Shown one piece after another: positions 43,336 through 51,644 of a stretch of 64,000 nucleotides of DNA. Position 1 is the first letter of the stretch. The number at the start of each line of letters is the position of its first letter. Made by a program: the position numbers and the translations under genes. The DNA lies in assembly GCA_025994075.1 (NCBI GenBank), contig JAMQGV010000025.1, positions 1 to 64,000 of the forward strand. Reading direction: 5' to 3'. The notes below the pieces were generated by a model. That model had not been told where the DNA came from. It searched no databases and saw only the letters and a program-made list of their open reading frames with translations. The stretch comes from Vicinamibacteria bacterium (GTDB lineage Bacteria; Acidobacteriota; Vicinamibacteria; Fen-336).

Positions 43336-43367
43336 AAAAAGACGAAAAGGGGCGCTGCAGCGCCCCT
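43336..43367 (-). terminator. Intrinsic terminator of the TolC-like gene
   Basis: Read on the minus strand: a perfect 10-bp palindromic stem (AGGGGCGCTG/CAGCGCCCCT, 43348-43367) followed by TTTT, then CGTC and TTTTT. It lies 34 bases past the TolC-like stop and before the adaptor gene. Confidence 0.8.
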
Positions 43368-43400
43368 CTTCCTTGCGGATTCCTGAAGCGGAAGCGTCGG

Positions 43401-44978
43401 CTAGGGGGTCGTCGCGCCCGAGCTGAGCGAGACCGTCGCGAACGAGCCGCCGCCGCCGATCCCGGATTCCTGCGCGAGCTCGAAATCGACGAGGCTCTTG
43501 CGGTAGTCGGCGACCGCCGTCAGCTCGGCCACGCGGGCGTCGGCCAGGTCGCGCTGGGCCTGGGTCACGAAGAAGTTGGTCGACATGCCGGCCTCGAACT
43601 TCTTCTGCTCGGCGTCCAGACGGCGTTCCGCCAGCACGCGGGAGGAGCGGGTGGACTGGACCCGCTTGTAGTTCGACTCGACGGCGCGCGCCGCCTGCCG
43701 GACCTCCGCCGCGATGGCCATCTCCAGGCGGCGGACGGTGGCCTCCTGCTGCTGGCGGGCGACCTGGGCCCGCGCCTTCTGGGCGCGCGCCGAGCGGTTG
43801 CCGATCGCGTAGGAGACGTTCACGCCCAGCGACCAGGTCGGGTTGTCGCGGCCGAAGACCTTCGACACGGCATCGCCGTAACCGCCCTCGATGATCTCCG
43901 TGACCTCGCCGCCGAACCCCTCGCGCACGAACTGGGTGCCGCCGATGCCGGAGTTGCCGTAGGTCGCCACCAGGTCGATCGCCGGCAGCGCGCCGGAACT
44001 CGCCAGCTCCGCCGAGAACGAGGCGTTCTCCAGCCGCTTGCGGGCGGCCTGCAGGTCGCTGCGGTTCTCGAACGCCGTCTTCAGTGCGGCGTCGCCGTCG
44101 ATCCGGGTCTCCAGGGCGGAGGGCTGGTCGGTGGGCACGATCCGCAGCGGCCACACCTCGGCGCTGGTGGCAGGGAAGATCTGGCGCTTGAGGGCGTCCT
44201 CGGCGTTGCCGAGCAGGCTCTCGGCCTGGATCACCTGCTCCTCGCGGGAGGCCACCTCGGCTTCGGCGGCCACCACGTCGAGTGGGGCCATGGTGCCGAC
44301 CCGAACCTTGATCTGGTTCTCCTCGAGCAGCTTCTTGGCCAGCTCCAGGTTCTTGCGGCGGGCCTCGAGGTTGTCGATCGTCCCGATCAGGTTGTAGTAG
44401 GACTTCTTGACCGAGGCGACCGTCGAGAGCACGGTCAGGCGGAAGGTGAGGTCCGAGATCGCCTTGTTGTTCTTGGCGACGCGGATCTGGTTGCGCTGGG
44501 TGTCGGTCGCGCGGTCGCGCAGCAGCGGCTGGGTCAGCCGCAGGTCGAGGGTCGACTCGTACTCGGGGTTGAAGCTCGCGAAGATGCTGTTGGTGTCGGT
44601 CTTCGCGTTGTTGAAGTCGAGCTGGAAGGTCGCGCCGGTGGGCAGGAACTGCCGGAGCCCGAAGTTGTAGGTCATCACGTCCGTCTCCGGCTTGTCGGCG
44701 CCGGCGAAGACGTTCTGGGCCTCGGACGTGATCGAGCGCTTCGACAGCGTCGAGGTGAACAGCGGGTCGTAGGCGCCGCGGGCCCCGAACACGTCCTGCT
44801 CGGCAGCCTCGGGGTCGTACTTGCCCACGGCGATGTCGACGTTGTTCTCGAGCGCGCGCTTGACCGCGTCCTCGAGACTGAGCTCGAGGGTGGGACGCGT
44901 GGGCTCCTGCGCGGTGGCGGGGCCGGACAGGGCCAGGCAGGCCCCGACGGCGAGAAGGACGGGCCGCAGCGGACTCAT
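43401..44978 (-). CDS. TolC-family outer-membrane efflux protein
   Basis: A 525-residue outer-membrane factor. Signal peptide about residues 1-23 (ending ATAQ). The mature protein has two repeats of the TolC fold with long helical hairpins (NLELAKKLLEENQIKVRVG; ALKTAFENRSDLQAARKRLE in part) and β-strand segments (YNFGLRQFLPTGATFQLDF; SLGVNVSYAIGNRSARAQ). Repeat starts LELSLEDAVKRALENN and the Asn/Asp-Leu pattern are typical. It should form the exit duct for the MFP-ATPase-MacB set encoded downstream. At 525 residues it is somewhat longer than TolC. Confidence 0.85.
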   Translation of the reverse strand: MSPLRPVLLAVGACLALSGPATAQEPTRPTLELSLEDAVKRALENNVDIAVGKYDPEAAEQDVFGARGAYDPLFTSTLSKRSITSEAQNVFAGADKPETDVMTYNFGLRQFLPTGATFQLDFNNAKTDTNSIFASFNPEYESTLDLRLTQPLLRDRATDTQRNQIRVAKNNKAISDLTFRLTVLSTVASVKKSYYNLIGTIDNLEARRKNLELAKKLLEENQIKVRVGTMAPLDVVAAEAEVASREEQVIQAESLLGNAEDALKRQIFPATSAEVWPLRIVPTDQPSALETRIDGDAALKTAFENRSDLQAARKRLENASFSAELASSGALPAIDLVATYGNSGIGGTQFVREGFGGEVTEIIEGGYGDAVSKVFGRDNPTWSLGVNVSYAIGNRSARAQKARAQVARQQQEATVRRLEMAIAAEVRQAARAVESNYKRVQSTRSSRVLAERRLDAEQKKFEAGMSTNFFVTQAQRDLADARVAELTAVADYRKSLVDFELAQESGIGGGGSFATVSLSSGATTP

Positions 44979-45188
44979 GTGGATCGCAGACCTCCAGGCG
45001 CCTGGGGGCCGCCGCGCGCTCCCGTGCGCGTTCGAGGGCCCCGGCGCGAAACACGAAAGTATATGTCGCCGATGGGAGGAACGATCCGCGCCGGCGAAAA
45101 GATCCCCCGATCTTGAGACGCCGCCCGCCGATTCAGGGTTTTGGAGGCGCCGGCGACCCCGAACTGGGGGTGCGGGCGCCGTAACCCC

Positions 45189-45222
45189 AAAAAAAAACGG
45201 GGGCGCCCGGAGGCGCCCCCGT
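45189..45222 (-). terminator. Intrinsic terminator of the TonB-receptor gene
   Basis: On the minus strand, stem ACGGGGGCGCC pairs with GGCGCCCCCGT over 11 bp with a 4-base loop, followed by nine T. It lies 28 bases past the receptor stop. The remainder of the gap to 44979 (TolC leader) shows no gene. A TATACT hexamer on the minus strand at 45063-45058 may be the -10 box of the TolC gene. Confidence 0.85.
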
Positions 45223-45249
45223 TCCGTGGCCCGAAGGCCGCAGCCGACG

Positions 45250-48200
45250 CTAGTTGAAGTTGTAGCGCAGGCTGAACTGGACGCGGTAGACGTCGTTGAC
45301 GTTCGCGGACTTCTGGAACGACGTGCTCATCAACTGGCCGCCGATGTTGCGCAGCGTGTAGCGCGGCCGGCCGCTGGCGTCGATCGGGCCGCCGGCGTTC
45401 GCAGCGGGGACGACGAGCGGCGACGAACTGGTCAGGAACTGGCCGAGGCCCCAGTCGCTGTTGAGCAGGTTCGTGAAGTTCAGGATGTCGGCGCGGAGCT
45501 GCAACGAGTGCTTCTTGCCGCCGATGTTCGTGAACAGATCCTGGGTCACGGACAGGTCGGCCCGCCACACCATCGGCAGCAGGACGCCGTTGCGCTCGGC
45601 GTACTGGCCGCGACGCTTGCTGAGGTAGGGGTCCTGGGCGATGTAGGCATCCCAGGCCGCCGCCTGCTCCGCTGCGGAGTAGGTGCGACCGCCGGCCGTG
45701 TAGGCGACGAAGTTCATCTCGGAGACGTCGCGGTGGACGTAGATCAGGTCGTTGCCCGTGCCGCCGTCGCCGTTCAGGTCACCCGAGAAGATGTAGCTCT
45801 GGGTGCCGTTGTTGGAGCCATCGAAGAAGAAGCTGAGGGTCGTGGACCCGAAGCTGAGCCAGTCCAGCTTGTAGGAGCCGGCGACGAACACGCGGTGACC
45901 AGGACGGGCCGAGGAGTAGGCCACGCCGGGCGTGTTGGGGCCGTTGACGTGCTGGTTGCCGTTCCACGAGCCGAACGCGATCGAGCCCGGGTCCACGGTG
46001 TTCTTTGCGGTGCCCCAGCCGTAGGACGCGCGCACGAAGCCGGCATCGAAACGCTTCTCGAGGGTGCCGGAGATGTGGGTCGAGTGGCCCTCGTTCTGGT
46101 TCTTCAGGACCACCGCGTTCGAGATGTTCGAGTGGATGCGGTTGCTGGTCCAGCGCGGGCGGTTGTCGACGCCCTGGAAGGCGGACTGCGCGGCCGGCAG
46201 GTTGGCGTTGATGTAGTAGACGCCGTTTACGTCGCGGCTGTGGATCAGCTCGGCGGTGCCGACCATGTTCCACGGCAGCTTCTTGTCGACCGCGAGGTTG
46301 GTGCGCCACACCTGCGGGAACTTGAAGTCGGGATCGGTCAGCGCCAGCTCGTACGACGAGGCCGGCTGGCCGGTGACGTTGGCCGGCTTGTAGCGATCCG
46401 GGTTCGGGTGGAACGGGCGGGCCGTGGTGTTCGAGAGCGACTCGAAGCCGGTCAGCACGCCCGTGTTGCCGATCTGGTTGGAGATCCAGACGTAGGCCGG
46501 CGGGCCCGTGAAGATGCCGGTGCCGCCGCGCACCTGCAGGTCGCGGTCGCCGGTGACGTCCCAGTTGACGCCCACGCGGGGCGACCACAGCGGGGTCGCG
46601 TCCGGCAGCTTGCCGGTCTGGTACTGCACGCCGTTGCCGTCCTCGTCACGGAAGGTGAGGGCGTCCGCCGCGGCGTTGGCGAAGGCCGTGTCCCCGAACT
46701 GGGCGAAGTCGACGCGCAGGCCGTAGGTGACCTTGAGGTTCTTGCTGGCCTCCCACATGTCCTGGGCGTAGATGCCCGAGTACCAGACCTCGAGCGGCTG
46801 GACCGGCTTCTCCTGGCCCGGGATGTTGTTCCAGCGCACCTGGAAGGTGCGCAGCGTCACCGGCGAGGTGGTGCGGTTGGGGTTCGCCAGGTAGCCGTTG
46901 GCGTCGGTGTAGAAATCCTGCAGCGAGTTGTAGACGTAGACGCTCTGCGAGCCCGGGAAGAACACGTTCTCCGACTCGTAGCGCTGGACGCTGGCGCCGA
47001 ACGTGATGGCGTGCTTCCCGCGGTGCATCGTGAAGTTGTTCTGGGCCTGGAACGTGTTGTAGCGGAGCTCGTTGTTCGGGGTGAACGGCTCGAAGCCGAA
47101 CGTCGTGTAGACCGAGCCACCGTTGAGGATGTCGACCATCGGGAAGAACGTGCCCAGCGAGTCGCGGCTCTCGTCCTGCTTGGTGTAGCCGGCGATCAGC
47201 GTGTTCGAGTTGTTGCTGCCGATGATCGAGTTCCACTCGCCGATGAAGGAGCGGATGTTCTCCTTGATCTTGTAGTTCGAGTTCTGGAAGTTGAGGCCGG
47301 TCAGGTTCGAGCGGCGGCCGCCGAAACCGAGCGACGACGACGTCGACAGCAGCACGTCGGTGTCGGAGTCGAGGTGGTTGTAGCGCAGCACCACCTTGTT
47401 GGTGTTCGACAGGTTCCAGTCGATCTTGGCCAGGTAGCGGCGGGCCGGCGTCTCGTGGTCGTAGTCCTGGTAGGGGCCGGTCTCGTACTGGAAGCGGCTC
47501 GACAGGAACGACGACAGCGCGTCGAGGTCGGAGGCCAGCACGCGAGTGGTGTTGCCGCCGACGGGCTCGCCACCGGCGTTGGCGCGGAACGTCGTGCCGG
47601 GCGAGGTCAGCGTCTCGTCTTCGACGGAGCCGAAGAAGAACAGCTTGTCCTTGACGATCGGGCCGGAGATCCAGCCACCGATCTTCTTGAAGTCGAAGGT
47701 GCCCGGGTTGAAGGTCGCTTCGCCGGCCTTGGTGCCGACCAGGCCCTCGTCACGGAACCACCAGTACGCGGAGCCGCGGAACTCGTTGCCGCCGGAGCGG
47801 GTGACGCTGTTGACGCCGGCGCCGACAAAGTTGCCCTGGCGCACGTCGTAGGGAGCGATGTTGACCTGCACGGCCTCGATCGCGGCCATCGCGATCGGCG
47901 CGACGCCCGTGCGGTCGCCGGGAGCGCCGGCCAGGCCGAACGAGTTGTTGAAGTAGGAGCCGTCGATCGTGACGTTGTTCAGGCGGTTGTCCTGGCCGAC
48001 GAACGAGCCGCCGAACGGGCCGCCCGTGTACTGCGGCGTCAGGCGCGCGAAGTCGTTGATGCGGTCGGAGACCGTCGGCAGCGTGTCGAGGACCTCGCGG
48101 TCGACCGAGGTCGCCGCGCCGGTGCGGCCGGAGCTGAACACCGGGTCGACGGCAGCGGTGACCGTGATCTCTTCCGACACGCCACCGGTGCGGAGCGTCA

Positions 48201-48525
48201 GCGAGAGGTCACGGGTGCCGCCGAGGACGACGTAGATCTCCTTCTGCACTCCGTCCGTGAAGCCGGACAGGCTGGCGGTGACGGTGTAGGGGCCGCCGAC
48301 GCGCATGCCGGGAATGGAGAAGCCGCCGTCGCCGCGGGTCACCGTCTCGTACTTCGAGCCGGAAGGAACGTGCACCGCCACGATGGAGGCGCCGGGCACG
48401 ACCTGTCCCTGTTCGTCGACCACCGTGCCGTTGATGGAGCCCGTGGTCACGCCCTGGGCCGACGCCTTGCCGGCGAGCCCGAGGACCAGACCAAGGGCCA
48501 CGATCGCCCTGAACGCTGCTTTCAT
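45250..48525 (-). CDS. TonB-dependent receptor, Oar-like
   Basis: A 1091-residue outer-membrane protein. Signal peptide about 1-24. Residues about 28-110 form a carboxypeptidase-regulatory-like domain (GSINGTVVDEQGQVVPGASI, GGFSIPGM). Then comes a TonB-receptor plug (about 125-240: EITVTAAVDPVFSS, NDFARLTPQYTGG, GAGVNSVTRSGGNEFRGSAYW in part) and a long barrel rich in aromatic strands. It ends in YRVQFSLRYNFN, with the terminal aromatic residue needed for barrel assembly. Oar-type receptors have been linked to signal or protein export and to import of large substrates; they are abundant in Acidobacteriota. No TonB or ligand-degrading gene is adjacent. It has its own promoter and terminator. 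Confidence 0.9.
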   Translation of the reverse strand: MKAAFRAIVALGLVLGLAGKASAQGVTTGSINGTVVDEQGQVVPGASIVAVHVPSGSKYETVTRGDGGFSIPGMRVGGPYTVTASLSGFTDGVQKEIYVVLGGTRDLSLTLRTGGVSEEITVTAAVDPVFSSGRTGAATSVDREVLDTLPTVSDRINDFARLTPQYTGGPFGGSFVGQDNRLNNVTIDGSYFNNSFGLAGAPGDRTGVAPIAMAAIEAVQVNIAPYDVRQGNFVGAGVNSVTRSGGNEFRGSAYWWFRDEGLVGTKAGEATFNPGTFDFKKIGGWISGPIVKDKLFFFGSVEDETLTSPGTTFRANAGGEPVGGNTTRVLASDLDALSSFLSSRFQYETGPYQDYDHETPARRYLAKIDWNLSNTNKVVLRYNHLDSDTDVLLSTSSSLGFGGRRSNLTGLNFQNSNYKIKENIRSFIGEWNSIIGSNNSNTLIAGYTKQDESRDSLGTFFPMVDILNGGSVYTTFGFEPFTPNNELRYNTFQAQNNFTMHRGKHAITFGASVQRYESENVFFPGSQSVYVYNSLQDFYTDANGYLANPNRTTSPVTLRTFQVRWNNIPGQEKPVQPLEVWYSGIYAQDMWEASKNLKVTYGLRVDFAQFGDTAFANAAADALTFRDEDGNGVQYQTGKLPDATPLWSPRVGVNWDVTGDRDLQVRGGTGIFTGPPAYVWISNQIGNTGVLTGFESLSNTTARPFHPNPDRYKPANVTGQPASSYELALTDPDFKFPQVWRTNLAVDKKLPWNMVGTAELIHSRDVNGVYYINANLPAAQSAFQGVDNRPRWTSNRIHSNISNAVVLKNQNEGHSTHISGTLEKRFDAGFVRASYGWGTAKNTVDPGSIAFGSWNGNQHVNGPNTPGVAYSSARPGHRVFVAGSYKLDWLSFGSTTLSFFFDGSNNGTQSYIFSGDLNGDGGTGNDLIYVHRDVSEMNFVAYTAGGRTYSAAEQAAAWDAYIAQDPYLSKRRGQYAERNGVLLPMVWRADLSVTQDLFTNIGGKKHSLQLRADILNFTNLLNSDWGLGQFLTSSSPLVVPAANAGGPIDASGRPRYTLRNIGGQLMSTSFQKSANVNDVYRVQFSLRYNFN

Positions 48526-48590
48526 ATCTTCTTGCTCTCCAGTTCCTGAACTCCGACTTCCGAGCTCGATTCCGAGGGGGCCAGCGGCGG

Positions 48591-48610
48591 CGCGCCCCGA
48601 GCGGGGCGCG
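48591..48610 (-). other. Hairpin in the 5' leader of the TonB-receptor mRNA
   Basis: CGCGCCCC and GGGGCGCG pair over 8 bp around a 4-base loop, in the middle of a predicted leader of about 120 bases between the promoter and the receptor ATG. It could affect message stability or translation. It lacks a T run. Confidence 0.4.
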
Positions 48611-48652
48611 GAGCAGAGGCCGCGCGGCTTCGATACTGCAGAAAACGCGCGG

Positions 48653-48682
48653 ATCGTACCCCCTGCCGCGAGGCCAAGTCAA
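48653..48682 (-). promoter_or_regulatory. Promoter of the TonB-receptor gene (TTGACT-18-TACGAT)
   Basis: On the minus strand TTGACT (48682-48677) and TACGAT (48658-48653) with an 18-base spacer. Both boxes closely match the promoter of the surface-protein gene at 23477-23505. Transcription should begin near 48646, giving a leader of about 120 bases. Confidence 0.65.
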
Positions 48683-48720
48683 TGAATCGCCGGCGCCCGG
48701 GTAGGGGGCTCCGGCGCCCG

Positions 48721-48726
48721 TATAAT
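48721..48726 (+). promoter_or_regulatory. Putative -10 box of hpt
   Basis: A perfect TATAAT at 48721-48726, 27 bases before the hpt ATG. The position where a -35 box would be (48698-48703) does not match, so it may need an activator or only the -10 is conserved. It lies close to the start of the divergent receptor promoter. Confidence 0.4.
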
Positions 48727-48752
48727 CGGCCGCGGAGCGAGGTGCTGCGGCG

Positions 48753-49262
48753 ATGAAGGTGTTACTTTCCCGTGACGAGATCCAGGCCCGGGTCCGCGAG
48801 ATGGGCCAGCAGATCACGCGCGACTACGCCGGCCGCGAGCCACACCTCGTGTGCGTGCTGAAGGGCGGCTGCACCTTCCTCACCGACCTCGCCCGCGAGA
48901 TCGACCTGCCGCTCTCGCTCGACTACATGGCGGTGTCCTCCTACGGGGCGGCGACCAAGAGCTCGGGCGAGGTGCGGATGCTCAAGGACCTCGACCAGAG
49001 CCTCGAGGGCCGCGACGTGCTGATCGTCGAGGACATCGTCGACACCGGGCTCACCCTCAACTACCTGCTGAACCTGCTGCGCACCCGCGGCCCGCGGTCG
49101 ATGAAGGTGGCGAGCCTGCTCTCGAAGCCGTCGCGGCGGCTGGTCGAGATCCCGGTCGACTACGTCGGCTTCACGATCGACGACCTGTTCGTGGTCGGTT
49201 ACGGCCTCGACTACAACGAGAAGTTCCGCAACCTGCCCCACATCGCCGTCTACGGGGCCTGA
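48753..49262 (+). CDS. hpt: Hypoxanthine phosphoribosyltransferase
   Basis: A 169-residue type I phosphoribosyltransferase that turns hypoxanthine (and often guanine) with PRPP into the nucleotide. It contains LKGGCTFLTDL, the flexible-loop region around AVSSYGAATKSSGEV, the PRPP motif VLIVEDIVDTGLTL, and the base-binding end VGYGLDYNEKFRNLPHIAVY. Length is normal. It starts the plus-strand scavenging operon (48753-51637); the next gene follows after 16 bases. It could salvage purine bases made by the nucleoside phosphorylase at 54.3 kb. Confidence 0.9.
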   Translation: MKVLLSRDEIQARVREMGQQITRDYAGREPHLVCVLKGGCTFLTDLAREIDLPLSLDYMAVSSYGAATKSSGEVRMLKDLDQSLEGRDVLIVEDIVDTGLTLNYLLNLLRTRGPRSMKVASLLSKPSRRLVEIPVDYVGFTIDDLFVVGYGLDYNEKFRNLPHIAVYGA

Positions 49263-49278
49263 GCCCCGGGGGGCGCGC

Positions 49279-50184
49279 GTGCGCTGCGTCGTCGGCATCG
49301 ATGCCGGGGGCACCAAGACGGTCGGGCTGCTGGCCGACGAGGCGGGCCGCATCCTCGACGAAGCCCGCGGCGGGGGAGCCAACCTCCACGTCCACGGCGA
49401 GCTCGGGGTCGAGAAGGTGTTCGACGCGGTCCTCGATCCGCTGGTCTCGAAGCACCCGGTGCACGCCGTGTGTCTCGGCATCGCGGGCGTCGACCGCCCG
49501 CACGACGAGGCGGTGATCCGCGGCATCCTGCGCCGGCTCGGGCACCGCGAGCGGGCCCGCGTCACCAACGACGCGATCGTCGCCCTGGTCGCCGGCTCGC
49601 CGACCCGCACCGGCGTCGTCGTGCTGGCCGGGACCGGGGCGATCTGCTACGGGATCGACGCGGAGGGGCGCACGGCGCGTTCGTCGGGCGAGGGCTGGCT
49701 GCTCTCCGACGAGGGGTCGGGCTACTGGCTCGGCCGCGAGGCGCTGCGGGCGGCGGTGCGCGACGCCGATGGCCGGGGCCCGGCGACCGCGCTGCGCGAG
49801 GCGGTGTTCGGCGCCCTCGGCGTCGACAGCGTCGCGCGGCTGATCCCCGTCGTCTACGAGAAGCCGATGGCGCGCCACGAGATCGCGGCGCTGGCGGGCC
49901 TGGTCGAGCAGGCCGCGGCGGCCGGCGACCGGGTCGCCGACCAGTTGCTGGACGCGGCGGCGCTGGAGCTGGCGCTGGGGGCGCGCTCGGTCGCCCGCCA
50001 GCTCGGCTTCGACGGCGGCGAGTTCCCGGTCGTGCTCGCGGGCGGCGTCTTCAAGGCCAGCCCCGGCCTGGCGGCCCGGCTCGGCGCCCGCCTCGAGCTG
50101 CCGCACGCCCGCCTGATCCCGCTGACCGTGGAGCCCGCGGTGGGGGCCGTCGCGCTGGCCATCGACCTGCTGCCGAGGAGCTGA
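49279..50184 (+). CDS. BadF/BadG-type sugar kinase, probably N-acetylglucosamine kinase
   Basis: A 301-residue kinase of the actin-like ATPase fold (GTG start). It has the phosphate-1 loop VGIDAGGTKTVGLLAD, the phosphate-2 loop VVLAGTGAICYGI, GWLLSDEGSGYWLGREAL, and the adenosine motif VVLAGGVFKASPGL. The GSGYWLGR segment is typical of N-acetylglucosamine kinases of the BadF/BadG/BcrA/BcrD family. It would phosphorylate GlcNAc or glucosamine freed from chitin or murein, ahead of the NagB-like enzyme two genes downstream. Substrate is inferred from context. Confidence 0.75.
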   Translation: MRCVVGIDAGGTKTVGLLADEAGRILDEARGGGANLHVHGELGVEKVFDAVLDPLVSKHPVHAVCLGIAGVDRPHDEAVIRGILRRLGHRERARVTNDAIVALVAGSPTRTGVVVLAGTGAICYGIDAEGRTARSSGEGWLLSDEGSGYWLGREALRAAVRDADGRGPATALREAVFGALGVDSVARLIPVVYEKPMARHEIAALAGLVEQAAAAGDRVADQLLDAAALELALGARSVARQLGFDGGEFPVVLAGGVFKASPGLAARLGARLELPHARLIPLTVEPAVGAVALAIDLLPRS

Positions 50185-50933
50185 TGAAGCGACTGATCGT
50201 GAACGCGGACGACCTGGGGCGGACGCCGGGCATCAACGCCGGGGTGTTCCGCGCCCACCGCGAGGGGATCGTCACCAGCGCGACCGTCATGGTCTGTTAT
50301 CCGGCCGCCGGCGAAGCGGCGCGCCTCGCACCCGAGCACCCGGGGCTCGGCCTCGGCCTCCACGTGCAGCTCTCCGGCGGCGCCCCGCTGCTGGGTGCAG
50401 CGCGGGTGCCGTCGCTGGTCGGCGCGGACGGGCGCTTCCCGGCCAAGCCCGAGGGCCACGCGGCGCCGCGCGAGGACGATGCGCTCGCCGAAGCCCGCGC
50501 CCAGTTCGACCGCTTCGTCGAGCTGTTCGGCCGCAAGCCGACCCACCTCGACAGCCACCACCACTCGCACCGCCTCGAGCCGGTGTTCCGGGCCGTCACG
50601 GCGCTGGCCCGCGAGCACGGGCTGCCGGTACGCAACTCCGGCGGCGACATGGGCGAACGGCTGGCGGCGGCAGGCGTGCGCGGCAACGACCACTTCGTCG
50701 AGAGCTTCTTCGGCGACGGGGCCACGCTGGCGAACCTCGAGGCGATCGTCATGGCCCTGGGCGCCGGCACGACGGAGCTGATGTGTCATCCGGCGGTGGT
50801 CGACGACGAACTCCGCAGCTCCTCTGGCTACGCGGCACCGCGCGATCGCGAGCTGGCCGTGCTCACCGACCCGGCGGCGCGTCAGGCCGTCGAGCGCGCC
50901 GGCGTGGCCCTCGTCCACTTCGGGCAACTGTGA
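50184..50933 (+). CDS. ChbG/YdjC-family carbohydrate deacetylase
   Basis: A 249-residue metal-dependent deacetylase of the YdjC fold. Motifs: NADDLG near the N-terminus (metal Asp), LGLHVQLSGG, and the His cluster DSHHHSHRLEP near residue 125, followed by LMCHPAVVDDEL. These enzymes remove one acetyl group from chito-oligosaccharides, usually the disaccharide. Its ATG overlaps the kinase stop (TGATG). With kinase and isomerase neighbours it fits amino-sugar breakdown. Confidence 0.75.
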   Translation: MKRLIVNADDLGRTPGINAGVFRAHREGIVTSATVMVCYPAAGEAARLAPEHPGLGLGLHVQLSGGAPLLGAARVPSLVGADGRFPAKPEGHAAPREDDALAEARAQFDRFVELFGRKPTHLDSHHHSHRLEPVFRAVTALAREHGLPVRNSGGDMGERLAAAGVRGNDHFVESFFGDGATLANLEAIVMALGAGTTELMCHPAVVDDELRSSSGYAAPRDRELAVLTDPAARQAVERAGVALVHFGQL

Positions 50934-51637
50934 AGCTCGAGGTCTTCGCCGGGCCCGACGAGGTCGCCCGCGCGGCGGCCGACGTGCTGGCCGCCGCCGT
51001 GGCCGCGGCTCCAGCACTCGTCCTCGCGCTGCCGACCGGGCGCACGCCGATCCCGACCTACGCCGAGCTGGCGCGCCGCCACGCCGCCGGCGGCTTCGGC
51101 CCGTCCCGCGCTCGTGCGTTCAACCTCGACGAGCTGCTGCTGCCGCGCGACGACGAGCGCACCTTCCGCGCCTTCATGGAGCACCACGCGTGGGAGCGGA
51201 TCGGCCTCGACCGCGGGCGCTGCGACATTCCCGACTGCGCGGCGGAGGACCCGGCCGCCGAGTGCCGCCGCTACGAGGAGGCGATCGCGGCCGCGGGCGG
51301 TCTCGACCTCGCGCTGCTCGGCGTCGGCGCCGACGGCCACATCGCCTACAACCTGCCGGGAGACGCCGAGGAGCGCACCCACGTGGTGCGGCTGCCTGAC
51401 GGCCTGGCGGACTCGCTGGGAATCGACGCGGCGCTGCGCCCGCTGCGGGCGATCACGATGGGGCTCGGCACGATCCGCGCCGCGCGGCGGCTGGTGCTGC
51501 TGGCGACGGGGGCGTCCAAGGCCCGCGCGCTGCGCGAGCTGCGCTCGGGCCGCCCGGATCGCGCCTGGCCGTGCTCGCTGCTGCGCGACCACGCCGACCT
51601 GACGGTGCTGGCGGACCGGGCGGCGGCGGGGGAGTGA
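50930..51637 (+). CDS. Glucosamine-6-phosphate deaminase-like protein (NagB/6PGL family)
   Basis: A 235-residue protein of the NagB/6-phosphogluconolactonase fold. The catalytic region shows FNLDELLLPRDDERTF (Asp/Glu near residues 65-70) and GVGADGHIAYNLPG, close to the GxGxDGHIAFNEP pattern of NagB. This favours deamination of glucosamine 6-phosphate to fructose 6-phosphate plus ammonia. It is shorter than E. coli NagB (266 residues) and lacks the allosteric C-terminal part. Its GTG start overlaps the ChbG-like stop. It is the last gene of this operon; murQ converges on it. Confidence 0.75.
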   Translation: MKLEVFAGPDEVARAAADVLAAAVAAAPALVLALPTGRTPIPTYAELARRHAAGGFGPSRARAFNLDELLLPRDDERTFRAFMEHHAWERIGLDRGRCDIPDCAAEDPAAECRRYEEAIAAAGGLDLALLGVGADGHIAYNLPGDAEERTHVVRLPDGLADSLGIDAALRPLRAITMGLGTIRAARRLVLLATGASKARALRELRSGRPDRAWPCSLLRDHADLTVLADRAAAGE

Positions 51638-51644
51638 GCCGCCG

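Noticed and set aside
45189-45222. Hairpin with A run as an insertion-sequence end
   Set aside because: It is an ordinary intrinsic terminator of the receptor gene in position and form, with no transposase near.
44821-48549. Long plus-strand open frame over the TonB receptor
   Set aside because: Antisense shadow: repetitive Val/Arg/Gly-rich sequence with no family pattern, while the minus strand encodes a complete Oar-like receptor.
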